DNA of 64,000 nt, taken from NCBI GenBank assembly GCA_936450465.1, contig OW388297.1:49952630-50016629 (forward strand), given 5' to 3'. The DNA comes from Gibbula magus (lineage: Eukaryota > Mollusca > Gastropoda > Trochida > Trochidae). This document shows positions 62,870 through 64,000 of the stretch, piece by piece. Numbering within the stretch: position 1 is the first letter of the stretch; the number at the start of each line of letters is the position of its first letter. The translations under genes and the position numbers were made by a program. The notes beneath the pieces are model-generated. The model saw only the letters and a program-made list of their open reading frames with translations, had not been told where the DNA came from and ran no database searches.

Positions 62870-64000
62870 CACTGTAGCTTGATAGACAGTTTATTTCCTA
62901 GATAAATCCCAGAATTTCACTGCTCGTCATATAATAAATGCACATATGCTTATATGGAAATATGTTACCACTTAAGTTTCACTTATAGTAATATAAGTCC
63001 TGGCATGAATTGAATCAATTTGAATTGTCAATGTTATTGTTTAACCGAAGCAGGGTTACGTATTCGTTTTAAGATATAATTCAATTAAATATATGCATAC
63101 AAAGTGTTCAATCGTAAAACTGTGTTTAAATGTCAGATATTCAAAATTTAATGATCATTTGCTTTCAGCAAGGACACCTCAGTTGTGCTTTCATAGTTTT
63201 ACGCTCATATTTTTACTTTTATTAAAAAGAAACTTTTACTACCATTATACTGAACTCCAATATTTAACATTACATTATCGTTGTTCACGTTTTTGTATTT
63301 TTTGTTTTCGTAAAAATTATCAATTAGTTATTTAATACTTATTTAATACAAACAAGGCTATTAAGTGAACCGCTTATACTCAAATGTATTAATGTCTCGT
63401 TTATATTCATACTTCATAACCAGTACTCCATGACAATAACTAATTATACCCTACATTGGAACCGTAAGGTAACTAATAACTTTCAGTCATTAAAAATACA
63501 TTATGTAATTATTTTATGAAATGTATAACGTATAACTTGCATCTGTCACTGTCCGTGTGTCCGGAATATGACCATAATTATTTTTAATGTTTAATTCATG
63601 TCATTGCATATTCCTTTGTAATTTTCAGAAATTAGATAATAGATTTTGTTGTTTTTGTGCCATCATAAAAGTACTAAAATATTAATAAAAAAACGAAGCA
63701 AATTTCACTACGGTAACCGTGCGTGATAATCCGAGTATAAAGAACATGTTTTTGTAGAATAAATGTTAGAGTTATTGTACAAAACTAGTTCATACAACTT
63801 TATTGACATAAATTATCTGTAATATAATCGATAGATAATTGAAAAAATATTTCGAAGGAAATCTTCGGCAGAAATATCAAAGGAAATACGAAGCAAGGTC
63901 ATTGGTCTGCCATTTTTGCCTAGAGCAAGATTTGATCCTTTCGTCTGTGTCATGTGTTAAATACGGTGCCAAATATGAGAAACGTTAGCCTGTCAACATT
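62870..64000. other. No recognisable gene
   Basis: AT-rich single-copy sequence to the window edge. The 80-codon frame at 63093-63335 shows no motif. Confidence 0.4.

Overview
The window is AT-rich nuclear DNA of an animal, most likely a gastropod mollusc and plausibly an abalone (Haliotis). Two things suggest this. First, there are several copies of a tRNA-derived SINE whose 3' end reads AAGCGGCGTTAAACCC followed by CACCT or CACT repeats, a tail I associate with abalone DNA. Second, the only intact gene encodes an invertebrate-type muscarinic receptor. The window has one convincing protein-coding gene; nearly everything else is duplicated and mobile DNA.

Layout. (1) 1-30704 is dominated by a direct segmental duplication: copy A (1-12884, cut by the window edge) and copy B (about 16510-30704), roughly 95 percent identical by eye. 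Each copy contains an older internal tandem duplication of about 3 kb, and a third, more diverged, partly inverted relative lies at about 37985-41640. Copy B was later struck by a 0.9 kb inverted-repeat element, a full-length SINE with target-site duplications, and a 2.1 kb GC-rich fold-back element. Copies A and B also differ by a 1964 bp indel bounded by CTAT. (2) 30704-36110 holds a dead Tc1/mariner element with recognisable terminal inverted repeats and a paralogous empty site, an old SINE, and a broken DIRS-like tyrosine-recombinase retroelement. (3) 37985-50870 holds more repeats: two MITE families (one sharing terminal repeats with the Tc1 element), a nested SINE/inverted-repeat composite flanked by a 13 bp direct repeat, further SINEs, and a 43 bp minisatellite organised as a 129 bp higher-order repeat. 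(4) 54440-58330 carries the receptor gene on the minus strand. Its 684-codon reading frame lies in one exon behind a 5' UTR splice acceptor, with a hairpin MITE and paired CRE sites beyond its 3' end. (5) 57397-64000 is 5' intron/upstream DNA with a few GC-richer islands and another palindromic element.

The receptor is a class A GPCR of the muscarinic family, closest by motif to Drosophila mAChR-B and C. elegans GAR-2. No second gene acts with it in the window. The TE genes (Tc1, DIRS) are all broken. Positions were read by eye; repeat boundaries may be off by several bases, and identities are estimates rather than alignments.
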